Shown piece by piece: positions 27,357 through 37,621 of a stretch of DNA of 57,185 nucleotides. Position 1 is the stretch's first letter. Each line of letters begins with the position of its first letter. Source of the stretch: Patescibacteria group bacterium (GTDB taxonomy: Bacteria; Patescibacteriota; WWE3; JAMCXX01); NCBI GenBank assembly GCA_023474425.1, contig JAMCXX010000004.1, forward strand, positions 1-57,185. The letters are read 5' to 3'. The notes beneath the pieces were generated by a model, which did no database searches, was not told the origin of the DNA, and saw only the letters and a program-made list of their open reading frames with translations. A program made the position numbers and the translations under genes.

Positions 27357-28561
27357 AGAAGGCCCAAAAGAATCCACAACCAAAGCATAATCTGGGGAAA
27401 AAAAAGCGAGTTTATAAACTGACTCTCAAACAGTAATCCGAAGAGAGAAAGGGTTATGGCCAGGCCGGCGGGCGCCCGAATGTTGCTTGTGGAAAGAAAA
27501 AGTATTCTTAACGCCAACAAAAGAAACAGAATTAAACCAACAACCCCGGTGGTTGCCAGAACCAGAAGCAGGCTGGAATCGGAGCCGGCGCCGGCGTGGC
27601 CGCCAACAACAAGCGTTGAATTAAGCCGGGGACCAAAAAAACCAAAATCCTCTTGTGACGTCCGATAAAGATTAAAACCCACCCCGGCAATCGGCGACGA
27701 ACGCCAGACAGCCAGGGCGTGAGACCAGGAAACAAGACGCAATTGGGCGCTGTCGTTAGGATCGGTGATTCCGGCCAGGCGGGTCTGAACCCGCGGCACG
27801 GCAAAGTAGGCCAGAAATCCTATAATACCCGCCAGAAAGATTAAACGGGGTGACCTTAAAAGACTGTAGAGAAATAAAACCGCCGCCAGCAGTAACCAGC
27901 CCGAGCGCGAAAAGGTTAAAAAAATAGCCAAGACCAAAACCGTACCAAGAAAAGCTCTTACTACGTTACTATGTAGTAACGTAGTGAAGCGGTCGGAAAC
28001 CCTTTCACTCATACACAAGAGTAGCGTCAAACTCAAAACCAAATAGGCGGCAGTAAAATTCGGGTCAAGAAAAGTGGAAACCAGTCGGTTCTTGTGAGGG
28101 TCATAGCCAAACTCCGCCGCCAACCGAGCCAAATCTGGATAAACAATCAACTGAACGAAACCGGCCACGGCGAGAACCAACCCGCTTATAATAAGAGCCC
28201 ACAAAACACGCCCAAAGAATTTTGGTGAGCTTCTCTTGAGGTCGAATACGACCAACGCCAGAAAGGCGTAAGCGGCAAAACGGATAAGATAGGCGGCCCC
28301 GTCAATAAAATCGGAGGGAGGCAAGTCTCGGGCGCCGTGAATCAGTGAAATAAGAGCCCAAAAACAGAAAAAGAATAGAAACGGCCAAAAACCGGGCAAA
28401 TCAATTTTTTTATCATTGGACAAAAGCCTGTCAAAAACAAAAACAACTCCAACGATAATAACCAGAATATCCTGCGGGTAAAAATTACCCGAGCCAAAGG
28501 GCAGTTTAATCAACTGACCAAAAAGCCCGGAAAAAATTGTAAGATAAATTAGATATTCCAC
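27353..28561 (-). CDS. O-antigen ligase/polymerase family membrane protein
   Basis: Multi-TM; LRLVSWSHALAVWRSSPIAGVGFNLY ... GHAGAGSDSSLLLVLATTGVVGLILFL. Confidence 0.82.
   Translation of the reverse strand: MEYLIYLTIFSGLFGQLIKLPFGSGNFYPQDILVIIVGVVFVFDRLLSNDKKIDLPGFWPFLFFFCFWALISLIHGARDLPPSDFIDGAAYLIRFAAYAFLALVVFDLKRSSPKFFGRVLWALIISGLVLAVAGFVQLIVYPDLARLAAEFGYDPHKNRLVSTFLDPNFTAAYLVLSLTLLLCMSERVSDRFTTLLHSNVVRAFLGTVLVLAIFLTFSRSGWLLLAAVLFLYSLLRSPRLIFLAGIIGFLAYFAVPRVQTRLAGITDPNDSAQLRLVSWSHALAVWRSSPIAGVGFNLYRTSQEDFGFFGPRLNSTLVVGGHAGAGSDSSLLLVLATTGVVGLILFLLLALRILFLSTSNIRAPAGLAITLSLFGLLFESQFINSLFFPQIMLWLWILLGLL
27960..27985. repeat. Perfect 26-bp palindrome within the O-antigen ligase-like CDS
   Basis: ACTACGTTACTA TG TAGTAACGTAGT. 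Confidence 0.95.
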
Positions 28562-30646
28562 TTAAACGGACGAATAAATTTCCATAAGCTCTCCGGTTAT
28601 TTTTTCTTCCCCAAAAGAATTTAAGGCTTTTTTTAAAGCATTTTTACCTAATCTTTCTCTAAGGGATTCATTATTAGCAAGCTTTTCTAAGGCGTTTGTC
28701 AGAGAGTCAGCTGAAGGTGTTACCAAGAGCCCCGTCACCCCATCTTCCACAAACTCTTTAGTACCGCCGGTATTGGTTGCCGCTATCGGCAGACCGGCCA
28801 ACCCTGCCTCAATTACGGCCGTGGCAAAAGGCTCCGGCTCAATCGAGGCCTGAACAAAAATATCAAAAATCTTATACCAAACAGCCGGCTCTTCGCAAAA
28901 GCCGGTAAAAAAAACGCGGTCGGAAAGTCCGCTCTGGCTTACCTTTGCTGCAAGCCTTTCCCGCTCCACCCCCTCGCCAACAAAAACCAGACGGGCCTCC
29001 CTTCCCTCCTTGACCAAAGAGGTAAAGGCGTCTAATAGCAAAAAAGGTCCTTTCCAAAAGACCAGACGGCCCACAAAGCCGATGGTCAAAATTCCTCTGG
29101 TATTCGGCAAACCCAACGACACGGCGGCTATGTCGATGTCTAAATCGCTGACTTGGGATAATCTCTTCTCGAAATCTGAACCTACGTAAACCACTGTGGC
29201 GCGTTTTTCGAGACCGTAGAAATCTTGAACACTTTTCGAAACGCAAACATACCGGCCGACCTTAAAAGCGGTCAGCCGCAAAAGAATTCGGGAATACTCA
29301 AAGTCCCTCAAAATAAGAATAAGTTTTTTTCTCAAGACTAACGAAACCAGAAAACACAGGTAATAAGCCCGTTCGGTATTGGCCGTGAGTATTTCTATGC
29401 CTTCGCGGTTAACCAAGCTAATAAGGTCTAAAAAATCCGCCAGAAAATAAAGAGAAGCTTGCGGCTGCAGAGATTTTAAGCGCGGAAACCGAAGAATTTT
29501 TACTGTCAGACCAAAAACCTCCTCAAAGCGCCGCGTCAGATCTGGGGTGCTGCCTGACAAAACCATAACCGGCCAAAACTTTTGCCTATCCAAAAATTTT
29601 AAGTGACGCAGAAGTGCCAACTGGGCCCCGCCAACGAACGGGGTATGGTCGGCAAAAAGTATCCTAATCCGTCTGGTCTTACTTTCCATTTGACTCGAAA
29701 AACACTCTATAACTTGAGCTCGATATTTAATTTTCCCCAACTGTCTAAAAAAATTGGCCAAGCCGTCAAGGAAAGCAACCCTGCCTCGCTCGCGGCCGCG
29801 GGCAAGATTTAAAAGAAAAATAACCGGCGAGGTTAAAAGTCCTGCGGTGAGCCAAATATAACCCGGCGAAGTTTGGCCGTGATTCAGCTTGAACTGCAAA
29901 ATACTGCCGCCGAGGCTTAAATTTTGAGCCAGGAAACGGCGAAAATTATAACTCGAGAGATGGCGGTTAATTATCGGCAGAAAAACGAGAAAGTAACCCC
30001 GGCTGACCACCCGCTCCTTAAGATCGGCGTCCTCACCGTAGATTGAGGGGACAAACCTTTCATCAAAACCGCCGACCTCGTTAAGAATATCGCGGCGATA
30101 AGCGATGTTGCCGCCAAAAACCGGGTGCTCGTTTATTGAAAACGAGCACCGCTGCGCCTTGGGATAATTCTCATAAACAGATCTCTCGTAAGCGGCAAAG
30201 ATATTTTTAGAGACCAAATCCGGCGGCGGCAAAGTTAAGCCGCCGGCCCCAACCGCGTCCGGATTATCTTTAAAAGCCCGGTCAAATTCGATCAGCCAAT
30301 TTGGCGGCACTGCCACATCGTCATCGGTAAAAACCAGAACGGAACTCAATATTTTTGTTTGACCTCTGTTAACCGCTCTAAGACCAAAGTTGCGCCCTCG
30401 GGCTGCGCCCAAATTACCGAGGTTCGGCTTAAGAAGTGTAAAATTTGCGTCGCTTTGCGAGGCCAAACGTGAAAGATGGTCTATATCCCCGTTGTTAAGC
30501 CCGGAACCGCTGTCTACAATAACGATTTCAAAATTCTCTTTGGGGAAATCCTGACGGCAGAGCGTGGCAAAACATTCAGCAAAAACCGCTCTTCTATCTT
30601 TGTTTTCAACCCCACGGGAAACGACAACTATAATGGAGAAGGTCAT
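28562..30646 (-). CDS. Bifunctional glycosyltransferase (GT2-like N-terminal + GT4-like C-terminal)
   Basis: N-term FEIVIVDSGSG...VLVFTDDDVAVPPNWL; C-term ILTIGFVGRLVFWKGPFLLLDAF...PEPFATAVIEAGLAGLPIAATNTGGTKEFV. Confidence 0.9.
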   Translation of the reverse strand: MTFSIIVVVSRGVENKDRRAVFAECFATLCRQDFPKENFEIVIVDSGSGLNNGDIDHLSRLASQSDANFTLLKPNLGNLGAARGRNFGLRAVNRGQTKILSSVLVFTDDDVAVPPNWLIEFDRAFKDNPDAVGAGGLTLPPPDLVSKNIFAAYERSVYENYPKAQRCSFSINEHPVFGGNIAYRRDILNEVGGFDERFVPSIYGEDADLKERVVSRGYFLVFLPIINRHLSSYNFRRFLAQNLSLGGSILQFKLNHGQTSPGYIWLTAGLLTSPVIFLLNLARGRERGRVAFLDGLANFFRQLGKIKYRAQVIECFSSQMESKTRRIRILFADHTPFVGGAQLALLRHLKFLDRQKFWPVMVLSGSTPDLTRRFEEVFGLTVKILRFPRLKSLQPQASLYFLADFLDLISLVNREGIEILTANTERAYYLCFLVSLVLRKKLILILRDFEYSRILLRLTAFKVGRYVCVSKSVQDFYGLEKRATVVYVGSDFEKRLSQVSDLDIDIAAVSLGLPNTRGILTIGFVGRLVFWKGPFLLLDAFTSLVKEGREARLVFVGEGVERERLAAKVSQSGLSDRVFFTGFCEEPAVWYKIFDIFVQASIEPEPFATAVIEAGLAGLPIAATNTGGTKEFVEDGVTGLLVTPSADSLTNALEKLANNESLRERLGKNALKKALNSFGEEKITGELMEIYSSV

Positions 30647-30753
30647 ATCCGCGAATTTAAAATTTGAACTTTGAAATTTTCAATGAATTTTAATTGATTT
30701 AAAGTTTCAAACATTTAAAATTGGGGTTCTGTTATTTCATTTCAAATTGAAAA

Positions 30754-32037
30754 TTACGATTCAGATGATCGAAAACCTTTTAACCCGAAATAAGCCACTA
30801 AAACGAGAATAAGCAACTCCGTGGCGCCGGTCAGCCAAGCACTGGCCATAAAACCGAACTTTGGAATTAAAAGATAATTGGAACAGAAATTAAAAACGGC
30901 CGCGATTAGATAAATAAAGGGAATAATTTTTTGCTGATTTTGAGTAATCATTAAAAAAAGAAAAAGAGCCGAACTAAAAAAAAATGGCAGACCAAAAAGC
31001 AGAACCCTTAGTGCTGTTGGCGCCAAAACAAAACCGCGGCCGCCAATAATTTCGATTATCAGCGGCGAAAAATAAATACCCAGAGCGCCAACCGCAATGG
31101 ACGCGCCAACCATAAAAACCAGTGATGACCAGAAAATCCTACGAAATTTGGGCGCATCAACAGCGTAATTTTTAACCATAAGGGGGTAAACGGCATTCAC
31201 AAAATAGGTGGGGAAAACCAGAATGTTTTCAAAAACCTTATAGGCCAAACCGTAGTTGCCCAAAGCCACATCATTAGTCATCTCAAGGGAGGGAGAAAGT
31301 CTAAGAACCGAAAGCAAAAATTGATCCGATTTGGCCACGACCACTGTTAAAACAATGCCGGCGCCAAGCGGTAATGAAGTCGTGATTATTTTCTTCCAAA
31401 AAGCAAAATCGAAATCCAGAGAAACTTGCCCCGTCACCTGTCCGGCCAAATAAAGAGAAACCGCCGCCACAATGATCGCGCCAAAAGTGTTAGCCGCCAC
31501 AAGAGGCAAAAGGCCAAAACCTTTTTCCACGAGCCACAAAACCAAGGCCAGAAAAGTGAGATTGCCGATAATCGAAGAAACCACTAACTTCTCATAAGAA
31601 AGCGTTGTCTGAAAAATAATGGTGGCGCAGTTATAGACGCTTTGGGAAAAAATGGTCAAGAGCCCAATTAGGATTCCAAAACGGATAACATTGGGATCGG
31701 CCAGCCTAAAGGGAATAAGCGGCACCAGAAAAAAAAGGACCAAAAAAATTACGAGCGCTTCCAAAAGCCGCAGGGTTAAAAGATTGTTAAAATATTTTTG
31801 CGCTTTGGAAAAATCGGCCGATAAATCCCTGGTGGCAATGGCGTTAATCCCAAAATCGGTTAACAGGTAGAAATAGGTGGCAAACCCGGTCATTAAGAAA
31901 AAAGCGCCAAACTCGGCCGCGCCGAAGCGGCGGGCAATAATGGCCGTAGTAATTACCGTGGTGCCGGCAGAAAAAGCTTTGCCCAAAAGCTGGGCGGCGG
32001 TATTGGTAGTAATTTTTCCAACTTCCCGATTTATCAT
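30754..32037 (-). CDS. Polysaccharide flippase (Wzx/MATE-like oligosaccharide transporter)
   Basis: NTAAQLLGKAFSAGTTVITTAIIARRFGAAEFGAFFLMTGFATYFYLLTDFGINAIATRDLS. Confidence 0.88.
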   Translation of the reverse strand: MINREVGKITTNTAAQLLGKAFSAGTTVITTAIIARRFGAAEFGAFFLMTGFATYFYLLTDFGINAIATRDLSADFSKAQKYFNNLLTLRLLEALVIFLVLFFLVPLIPFRLADPNVIRFGILIGLLTIFSQSVYNCATIIFQTTLSYEKLVVSSIIGNLTFLALVLWLVEKGFGLLPLVAANTFGAIIVAAVSLYLAGQVTGQVSLDFDFAFWKKIITTSLPLGAGIVLTVVVAKSDQFLLSVLRLSPSLEMTNDVALGNYGLAYKVFENILVFPTYFVNAVYPLMVKNYAVDAPKFRRIFWSSLVFMVGASIAVGALGIYFSPLIIEIIGGRGFVLAPTALRVLLFGLPFFFSSALFLFLMITQNQQKIIPFIYLIAAVFNFCSNYLLIPKFGFMASAWLTGATELLILVLVAYFGLKGFRSSES

Positions 32038-32090
32038 CGTTAATCTATTATAACTGTTATAATAGTTATATTCCCAAGCCTTTCGAATAC

Positions 32091-32166
32091 GGCCGCTTAG
32101 CTCAGTTGGTAGAGCGCTGCATTCACATTGCAGAGGTCGCTGGTTCGAGACCAGCAGCGGCTACCA
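32091..32166 (+). tRNA. tRNA-Val(CAC), CCA encoded
   Basis: GGCCGCTTAGCTCAGTTGGTAGAGCGCTGCATTCACATTGCAGAGGTCGCTGGTTCGAGACCAGCAGCGGCTACCA. Confidence 0.96.
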
Positions 32167-32179
32167 TTTTCTTATTTTT

Positions 32180-32755
32180 ATGATTAAATCGATTGCCTCA
32201 CAACTTTTGGATTTTCTGGAAACAATCGTCCTCGCATTTATTATTTTTATTCTCGTGGACACATTTGTGATGCAGCCGCACGTTATCCGCGGCGACTCCA
32301 TGCTGCCAAACTTTCATACCGGAGAAAGGATTTTTACCGAAAAAATCAGCTATCGATTTCACGATCCGCAACGGGGCGATGTGGTGGTCTTTCGCTACCC
32401 TTTAGCCCCAATTAACGACTACATAAAAAGAATTATTGGCCTGCCCGGCGAAGAACTGGAAATAAAGGACGGAAAAATTACGGTCTTTAACTCCCAACAC
32501 CCGCAGGGCTTTCTTCTGAATGAGCCGTACTTGGCCGCAGGAACCGTCACCCAAGGCAAGGCGGCTATACCGGACGGGGTTAAATTTAAAGTTCCCGAAG
32601 GCCAATACTTGGTTATGGGGGATAATCGTTCGGAAAGTTCGGACTCTAGAGAATGGGGACCTGTACCCAAGGCCAACCTGGTGGGTCGGGTTTTCTTAAG
32701 ATATTGGCCGCCTTCGGCCCTTTCAATTATTTCGGGGTTTACCTACCAAGAATAA
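32180..32755 (+). CDS. lepB: Signal peptidase I
   Basis: QPHVIRGDSMLPNFHTGERIFTEKISYRF...GDVVVFRYP...DYIKRIIGLPGEEL...VMGDNRSESSDSREWGPV. Confidence 0.95.
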   Translation: MIKSIASQLLDFLETIVLAFIIFILVDTFVMQPHVIRGDSMLPNFHTGERIFTEKISYRFHDPQRGDVVVFRYPLAPINDYIKRIIGLPGEELEIKDGKITVFNSQHPQGFLLNEPYLAAGTVTQGKAAIPDGVKFKVPEGQYLVMGDNRSESSDSREWGPVPKANLVGRVFLRYWPPSALSIISGFTYQE

Positions 32756-32759
32756 AAGT

Positions 32760-33374
32760 TTAGCGCCTCAAAATCACAAAGCCGGCTATTCCCAGAAAAA
32801 GAAAAAATCCGCCCAATACAAAATATTTTGTCGGACCGGAAAAGGACGACAGCCGGCTTATTAGCAAAGATGCCGCATTAGTCTGGCCGGATGCAGGAAT
32901 CGAAGGCGTTATGGTCCCCGGCGAAACTTTCTGCGTTTCTTCGGACCCGGCCGGTGCCCGGGTTTCAAATTTAATCGTCTGGATTATTTGCGGGTCAAAA
33001 CTCTTGTCGTCGTTGCCTACGAGTTCTACGATTAAGGTGTGCTTGCCGGAGGGTACATCGGCAAAAACATAGGGGTCGGTTTTAGCATATTTAATGGCGT
33101 TGTCATGAGTAGGATTGTCTGCATCCAACCAGAGGTCTAGGTGGCCCTGATTTGGATTGTTACCAAGAAATTGACGGTAATCTTTAAGAGTAAAGTTCTT
33201 TAAGCTGAAATTAAGAGTCACTACATAAGAATTTATCACCTGGCCGTCGGTGGGGCTTTGAATATTGATAAGGGGAACAGGCGCGCCAAAGGCTAGCCTT
33301 TGCGTAGCGAGCAAGATAACACAAAAGGTGGCCAACAAACCCAAAGGCTTAAAATATCTGAGGGAGAGGTACAT
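32760..33374 (-). CDS. Hypothetical membrane protein with signal peptide
   Basis: N-terminal signal; INIQSPTDGQVINSYVVTLNFSLKNFTL...GHLDLWLDADNPTHDN; C-terminal TM. Confidence 0.7.
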   Translation of the reverse strand: MYLSLRYFKPLGLLATFCVILLATQRLAFGAPVPLINIQSPTDGQVINSYVVTLNFSLKNFTLKDYRQFLGNNPNQGHLDLWLDADNPTHDNAIKYAKTDPYVFADVPSGKHTLIVELVGNDDKSFDPQIIQTIKFETRAPAGSEETQKVSPGTITPSIPASGQTNAASLLISRLSSFSGPTKYFVLGGFFLFLGIAGFVILRR

Positions 33375-33618
33375 TACCTAAATTCTAAAACCCTTTCTTG
33401 CCTAATTGCAAATCTCTGCGATTAAGCTTGAGCCTTTGTAAAAATTTGTTTTCTTATTCCACTATTCGTTCGAATTAGAGAATATAGATTTACATGTTTA
33501 CGCTCAAGCACCAACCGGAGTTGAAAAGAGCGTAATTAACTCGAACTATAAAAGTATATCGCTTCCGGTTTGATTTTTCAGTTAAATACCTTGAAAAATT
33601 ACCTTAATGTTCAAAGTT

Positions 33619-34260
33619 TCAGAGTGATAAACCCAGTAAAGCCTTCTTAATTGTAACGGTGTTGTCATTAATTTCACTAACGTGGATATTAATATTTCGC
33701 TGTAACTGTTCTTCTATTTTACGACACGCACGAACTAAGTTTTCAAAATCAGGTCTACCAGAATATTTAGGCATCCTGTCTTTAACGTCATTAATTCTTT
33801 CCTCTAACGTCCCAATGCCGAAAGGGAGAGTTCTTAAATCAGCATAGTACAAAATTTTCAGCGGCCAGTTATTTGAATTTTTTGTTTCAATCGAACTACC
33901 GAAACTTTTTTGAAGAATTGCCTTTATCATCTCGTCTTCTACACCAATCTCCAGGAGCATTTGTTTTGTAGCTTCGTGATCATCCGACCCGTATCTTTTA
34001 ACAATTTTCCCCTGGACCTTTTTCCAATGCTGTACATTTGATTCCTCCTCTCCAAGAAATTCCGGATGTTTGTCTAAATCAAATTTCACCGTATTTCCCA
34101 AATCGTGAAGTAATGCCATTTTTTTAGTGAAATTCCAATCAATAATTTCTTTTCCCCGCCAATGTTTTTGGAAAAACTCAACGATACCGCAAACTCTTAA
34201 CATGTGGTCTTGAAGATTGGGGGTTATTCCGTATTCTTCGTAGATTTCACTGATCTTCAT
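33619..34260 (-). CDS. HD-domain protein
   Basis: NLQDHMLRVCGIVEFFQKHW...KMALLHDLGNTVKFD. Confidence 0.8.
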   Translation of the reverse strand: MKISEIYEEYGITPNLQDHMLRVCGIVEFFQKHWRGKEIIDWNFTKKMALLHDLGNTVKFDLDKHPEFLGEEESNVQHWKKVQGKIVKRYGSDDHEATKQMLLEIGVEDEMIKAILQKSFGSSIETKNSNNWPLKILYYADLRTLPFGIGTLEERINDVKDRMPKYSGRPDFENLVRACRKIEEQLQRNINIHVSEINDNTVTIKKALLGLSL

Positions 34261-34313
34261 GTTAATTTATGTATGTAATTTATTAGTAACTTTATACCCA
34301 TTCCTGTCACTTC

Positions 34314-34369
34314 TGGAACCGGAGAGAGAAATCGAACCTCCAACCTAGTGTTTACGCATAAACCACTAC
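34314..34369 (-). pseudogene. tRNA 3'-half remnant abutting tRNA-Thr
   Basis: Reverse strand ...GTTGGAGGTTCGATTTCTCTCTCCGGTTCCA has a T-arm and CCA-ending acceptor 3' strand (CTCCGGT T CCA) but no matching 5' half. Confidence 0.6.
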
Positions 34370-34445
34370 TGGAGCCGCCTCTCGGGATCGGACCGAGGAC
34401 CTACTGTTTACGAAACAGTCGCTCTACCAACTGAGCTAAGGCGGC
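34370..34445 (-). tRNA. tRNA-Thr(CGT), CCA encoded
   Basis: GCCGCCTTAGCTCAGTTGGTAGAGCGACTGTTTCGTAAACAGTAGGTCCTCGGTCCGATCCCGAGAGGCGGCTCCA on reverse strand. Confidence 0.96.
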
Positions 34446-34511
34446 TTACTGTCACCATTCTACTAAATTTGTACCTAAACTTTAACTCTTGCTGCTGACA
34501 TACTCGCATAA

Positions 34512-34601
34512 CGTCATTCCGAGTCCGGCTCAGCCGGAGTCCCGAAGAATCTCTACTGTTGAGATCCTTCTCCCGACGTAGAGGTCGAGATCAAGATGAC
34601 G
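34512..34601. repeat. GTCAT-type palindromic intergenic repeat
   Basis: CGTCATTCCGAGTCCGGCTCAGCCGGAGTC...GAATCTC tactgtt GAGATCC...AAGATGACG. Confidence 0.75.
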
Positions 34602-34675
34602 GGTGAGGTCCATACCTGTTCGTGGAGAAAGTTCGTGGAAAGCCTCCATTATGAATATGTTAAGATTAAAATGTT

Positions 34676-37234
34676 ATGCCCGTTCAAGGACTGACGAGCA
34701 GTGAGGCCTTAAGCAAGCTTAAAGATTTAGGACCCAACGAAATCGCCGAGAAAAAAAGAAACGGACCTCTTTCCATTTTCCTTGGCCAATTTGCCAACTT
34801 TTTGGTAATACTCCTTATTATTGCCGCCGCGCTTTCCTTCTTCCTTGGCGACGCCACCGACGGAATTTTTATTCTTCTTATCGTAATTCTTAACGGCGCC
34901 TTGGGTTTTGCCCAGGAGGTCAAGGCCGAAAAAGCCATTGAGGCCTTAAAAAAAATTACCATTTCCCGAATCCGGGTGTTGCGTGACGGTGTGGAGACGG
35001 AAGTTGACAGCCGTATGCTTGTCCCCGGAGACGTTTTCTTTGTGGAAGAGGGCGTCAAAATTCCCGCCGACGGCAAAGTTCTTAACGCCTACAATCTTGA
35101 GGTCAACGAGTCAAGCCTTACCGGAGAGTCGCTGCCGGTTGCAAAAAGCGTATCGGCGGAAAATTCGGGTAAGGTTGTTTTTTCCGGCACGGTTGTAGCC
35201 GGCGGGCGCGGCCAAATACTGGTTGTGGCAACCGGTATGCGCACACGTTTCGGCAAAATTGCCGAAAGCCTCCAGAATATTCCCAGCGAACCCACTCCCC
35301 TGCAGAGAAAAATTAACTCTCTCGGACGGCAGCTTGGAATACTGGGCGTGGCCGCAAGCCTGCTGGTCTTAATTCTGGCCATTGTTCGGAGCACGCCGAT
35401 TTTTGACTCAATTCTTACGGCTATCTCCCTCTCGGTGGCGGCCATTCCCGAAGGACTGCCGGCGGTTATTACCATTACCCTGGCCGTGGGGGTGCAGCGA
35501 ATGTCCAAGGCCAAAGCCGTGGTACGCAAAATGACGGCCGTGGAAGCTTTGGGCTCTACCTCCACCATTGCCACCGACAAAACCGGAACTCTAACCGAAA
35601 ACCAAATGCGGGTTCGCGAAGTCTGGTTTGACGGTGCCTCTCACTCATCCGACAATTTAGAACCCAAAGAATCGCTCGAAAAAATTATTCATATCTCCTC
35701 TATCTGCAACAACTCCAGCCTGGTTTATAAAAAGGATGGCGGTATTAGTATCTTGGGTGACACCACCGAAGGCTCCCTCCTGCTATTTGTCCACAATTTA
35801 GGACTGAACCCTCAACAAATAAAGGAGGCCGAGACGATGGTTGCCGAACTCCCATTTAATACCGTCTCCAAAACTATGACCTCCGTCTACACTCACGCCG
35901 GACAGACCGAAATTCTAACCAAGGGCGCTCCGGAATCAATTCTTAAAATATCTTCGCAAATTTTGTGGATGGGAAAACCGGAGAGTCTTACCGAATCCAA
36001 AAGGCAACTTGTAACAAAAGCTTTTGAACAATCGGCGGCCACCGGCTTGCGCATGATTGCCTTCTCGTTCAAAAATCCGGAGGTGGGAAACCCGGTTGAA
36101 ATAAAAAGGGACGAAGCCGAATCACAAATGGTTTTTGCCGGATTCGTAGGCATCGCCGACCCGCCTAGGGAAGAGGCAAAGGCAGCCGTTCGTCAGTGCA
36201 AAGACGCCGGAATTCGGATCATCATGGTAACGGGAGACAACGAGCTCACCGCCAACGCCATAGGCAGCGAACTGGGAATAATCGAGGAAGGTGAAGATAT
36301 CGTCACAGGGTCCCAGCTGGACAGTTACTCCGACGACGACCTTATTAAAATTCTTCCCAAGGTTAAAATATTTGCACGCACTACCCCGGAACACAAGTTT
36401 AGAATCGTTAAATCCCTGCAAAAGCTCGGCGAAGTGGTGGCCGTTACCGGCGATGGGGTTAACGATGCTCTGGCCTTAAAACAGGCCGACGTGGGCGTGG
36501 CCATGGGAAGGACCGGCACCGATGTAGCTAAAGAGGCGGCCGACTTAGTAATCACCGACGATAATTTTGCCTCCATTGTACGGGCGGTGGAGGAAGGCCG
36601 CGTGATTTTCGAAAATGTTAAAAGCGCCGTCAAGTATCTAATCGGCTGCAACAGCGGCGAAGTCCTGGCCGTACTTTTGGGAATTATTTTTGGCTGGCCG
36701 CTAATTCTAACCCCTATTCAAATTCTTTACGTCAACCTGATTACCGACGGACTGCCGGCAATTGCCCTGGCTCTAACGCCAAAACATACCGACACTATGC
36801 AAAGAAAGCCGCGCAAGGGTGAAGAGATTATAACCGGCCGGGACCTTCCATGGTTCGCGGAAGTTACCTCCCTGACCACTGCCGTAACTCTTATGGCCTT
36901 CTATTTAGGACTACAATTAAATATATCGGCGGCCCGAACCCTGGCGCTGACCGTCATCGTTTTTGCCCAGCATTTCGTTCTTTTGGACGTTTGGAGCCGC
37001 AACAAATCCGGGATTAACGTTTATCTTCTTAAAAATCCAGTCTTTCTTCTGGCCTTCGCCTTTCCCTTCCTACTCCAACCGATACTTACTTACCTGCCGC
37101 TCTCCGCTAAAATTCTAGAACTCACCCCCATTAGTCCTGCCGATTTGGGTCTGGTCTTTCTTCTTTCCCTAGCCGTTTTTATTGTTTCGGAACTGCGAAA
37201 GCTAGTCCTCAAAAAAAATATTATTCGTTCCTGA
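34676..37234 (+). CDS. Cation-transporting P-type ATPase (Ca2+-ATPase-like)
   Basis: DKTGTLTENQM phosphorylation motif; TGES; VTGDGVNDALALKQADVGVAMG. Confidence 0.95.
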   Translation: MPVQGLTSSEALSKLKDLGPNEIAEKKRNGPLSIFLGQFANFLVILLIIAAALSFFLGDATDGIFILLIVILNGALGFAQEVKAEKAIEALKKITISRIRVLRDGVETEVDSRMLVPGDVFFVEEGVKIPADGKVLNAYNLEVNESSLTGESLPVAKSVSAENSGKVVFSGTVVAGGRGQILVVATGMRTRFGKIAESLQNIPSEPTPLQRKINSLGRQLGILGVAASLLVLILAIVRSTPIFDSILTAISLSVAAIPEGLPAVITITLAVGVQRMSKAKAVVRKMTAVEALGSTSTIATDKTGTLTENQMRVREVWFDGASHSSDNLEPKESLEKIIHISSICNNSSLVYKKDGGISILGDTTEGSLLLFVHNLGLNPQQIKEAETMVAELPFNTVSKTMTSVYTHAGQTEILTKGAPESILKISSQILWMGKPESLTESKRQLVTKAFEQSAATGLRMIAFSFKNPEVGNPVEIKRDEAESQMVFAGFVGIADPPREEAKAAVRQCKDAGIRIIMVTGDNELTANAIGSELGIIEEGEDIVTGSQLDSYSDDDLIKILPKVKIFARTTPEHKFRIVKSLQKLGEVVAVTGDGVNDALALKQADVGVAMGRTGTDVAKEAADLVITDDNFASIVRAVEEGRVIFENVKSAVKYLIGCNSGEVLAVLLGIIFGWPLILTPIQILYVNLITDGLPAIALALTPKHTDTMQRKPRKGEEIITGRDLPWFAEVTSLTTAVTLMAFYLGLQLNISAARTLALTVIVFAQHFVLLDVWSRNKSGINVYLLKNPVFLLAFAFPFLLQPILTYLPLSAKILELTPISPADLGLVFLLSLAVFIVSELRKLVLKKNIIRS

Positions 37235-37235
37235 C

Positions 37236-37264
37236 TTGACAACCCCACTTATATTCGGTATATT
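37236..37264 (+). promoter_or_regulatory. Consensus sigma70-type promoter upstream of the 81-aa ORF-dinB pair
   Basis: TTGACA (37236-37241), 17-nt spacer, TATATT (37259-37264). Confidence 0.75.
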
Positions 37265-37375
37265 TTCGGTAATATAAATGGGTCGGAAGGCAGAAGGCAA
37301 TAGGTCCTAGGTAAATAAATCTAGGTGCTCCAAGGACTTCTGACTTTCTAACTTCAGACCTCCTGACCTCATTGT

Positions 37376-37621
37376 ATGTACGAAGATATTAACGAGCCCA
37401 TAGAAGTTGCCACACATTTCAAGGGTGGTCGGGCAAGTCCTCTTGCCTTCCGCTGGCAGCACCTATTCTTTAAGGTCAGCCGAGTCAACCTTTATCATAA
37501 ATTCCGCATCGGCCGGGATGTTATTCACGCTTACTCGGTTTCCACTGACCAAGGAGGAACGTTCAAGATTTCTTTTGATCCTAATCTGCTCACATGGCGA
37601 CTGAACCAAATTTACAACTGA
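37376..37621 (+). CDS. DUF6504-like small protein preceding dinB
   Basis: NEPIEVATHFKGGRASPLAFRWQHLFFKVSRV...; overlaps dinB ORF start. Confidence 0.65.
   Translation: MYEDINEPIEVATHFKGGRASPLAFRWQHLFFKVSRVNLYHKFRIGRDVIHAYSVSTDQGGTFKISFDPNLLTWRLNQIYN

Noticed and set aside
35089-35580. 163-aa reverse ORF in the P-type ATPase gene
   Set aside because: Shadow ORF; no recognisable motifs.
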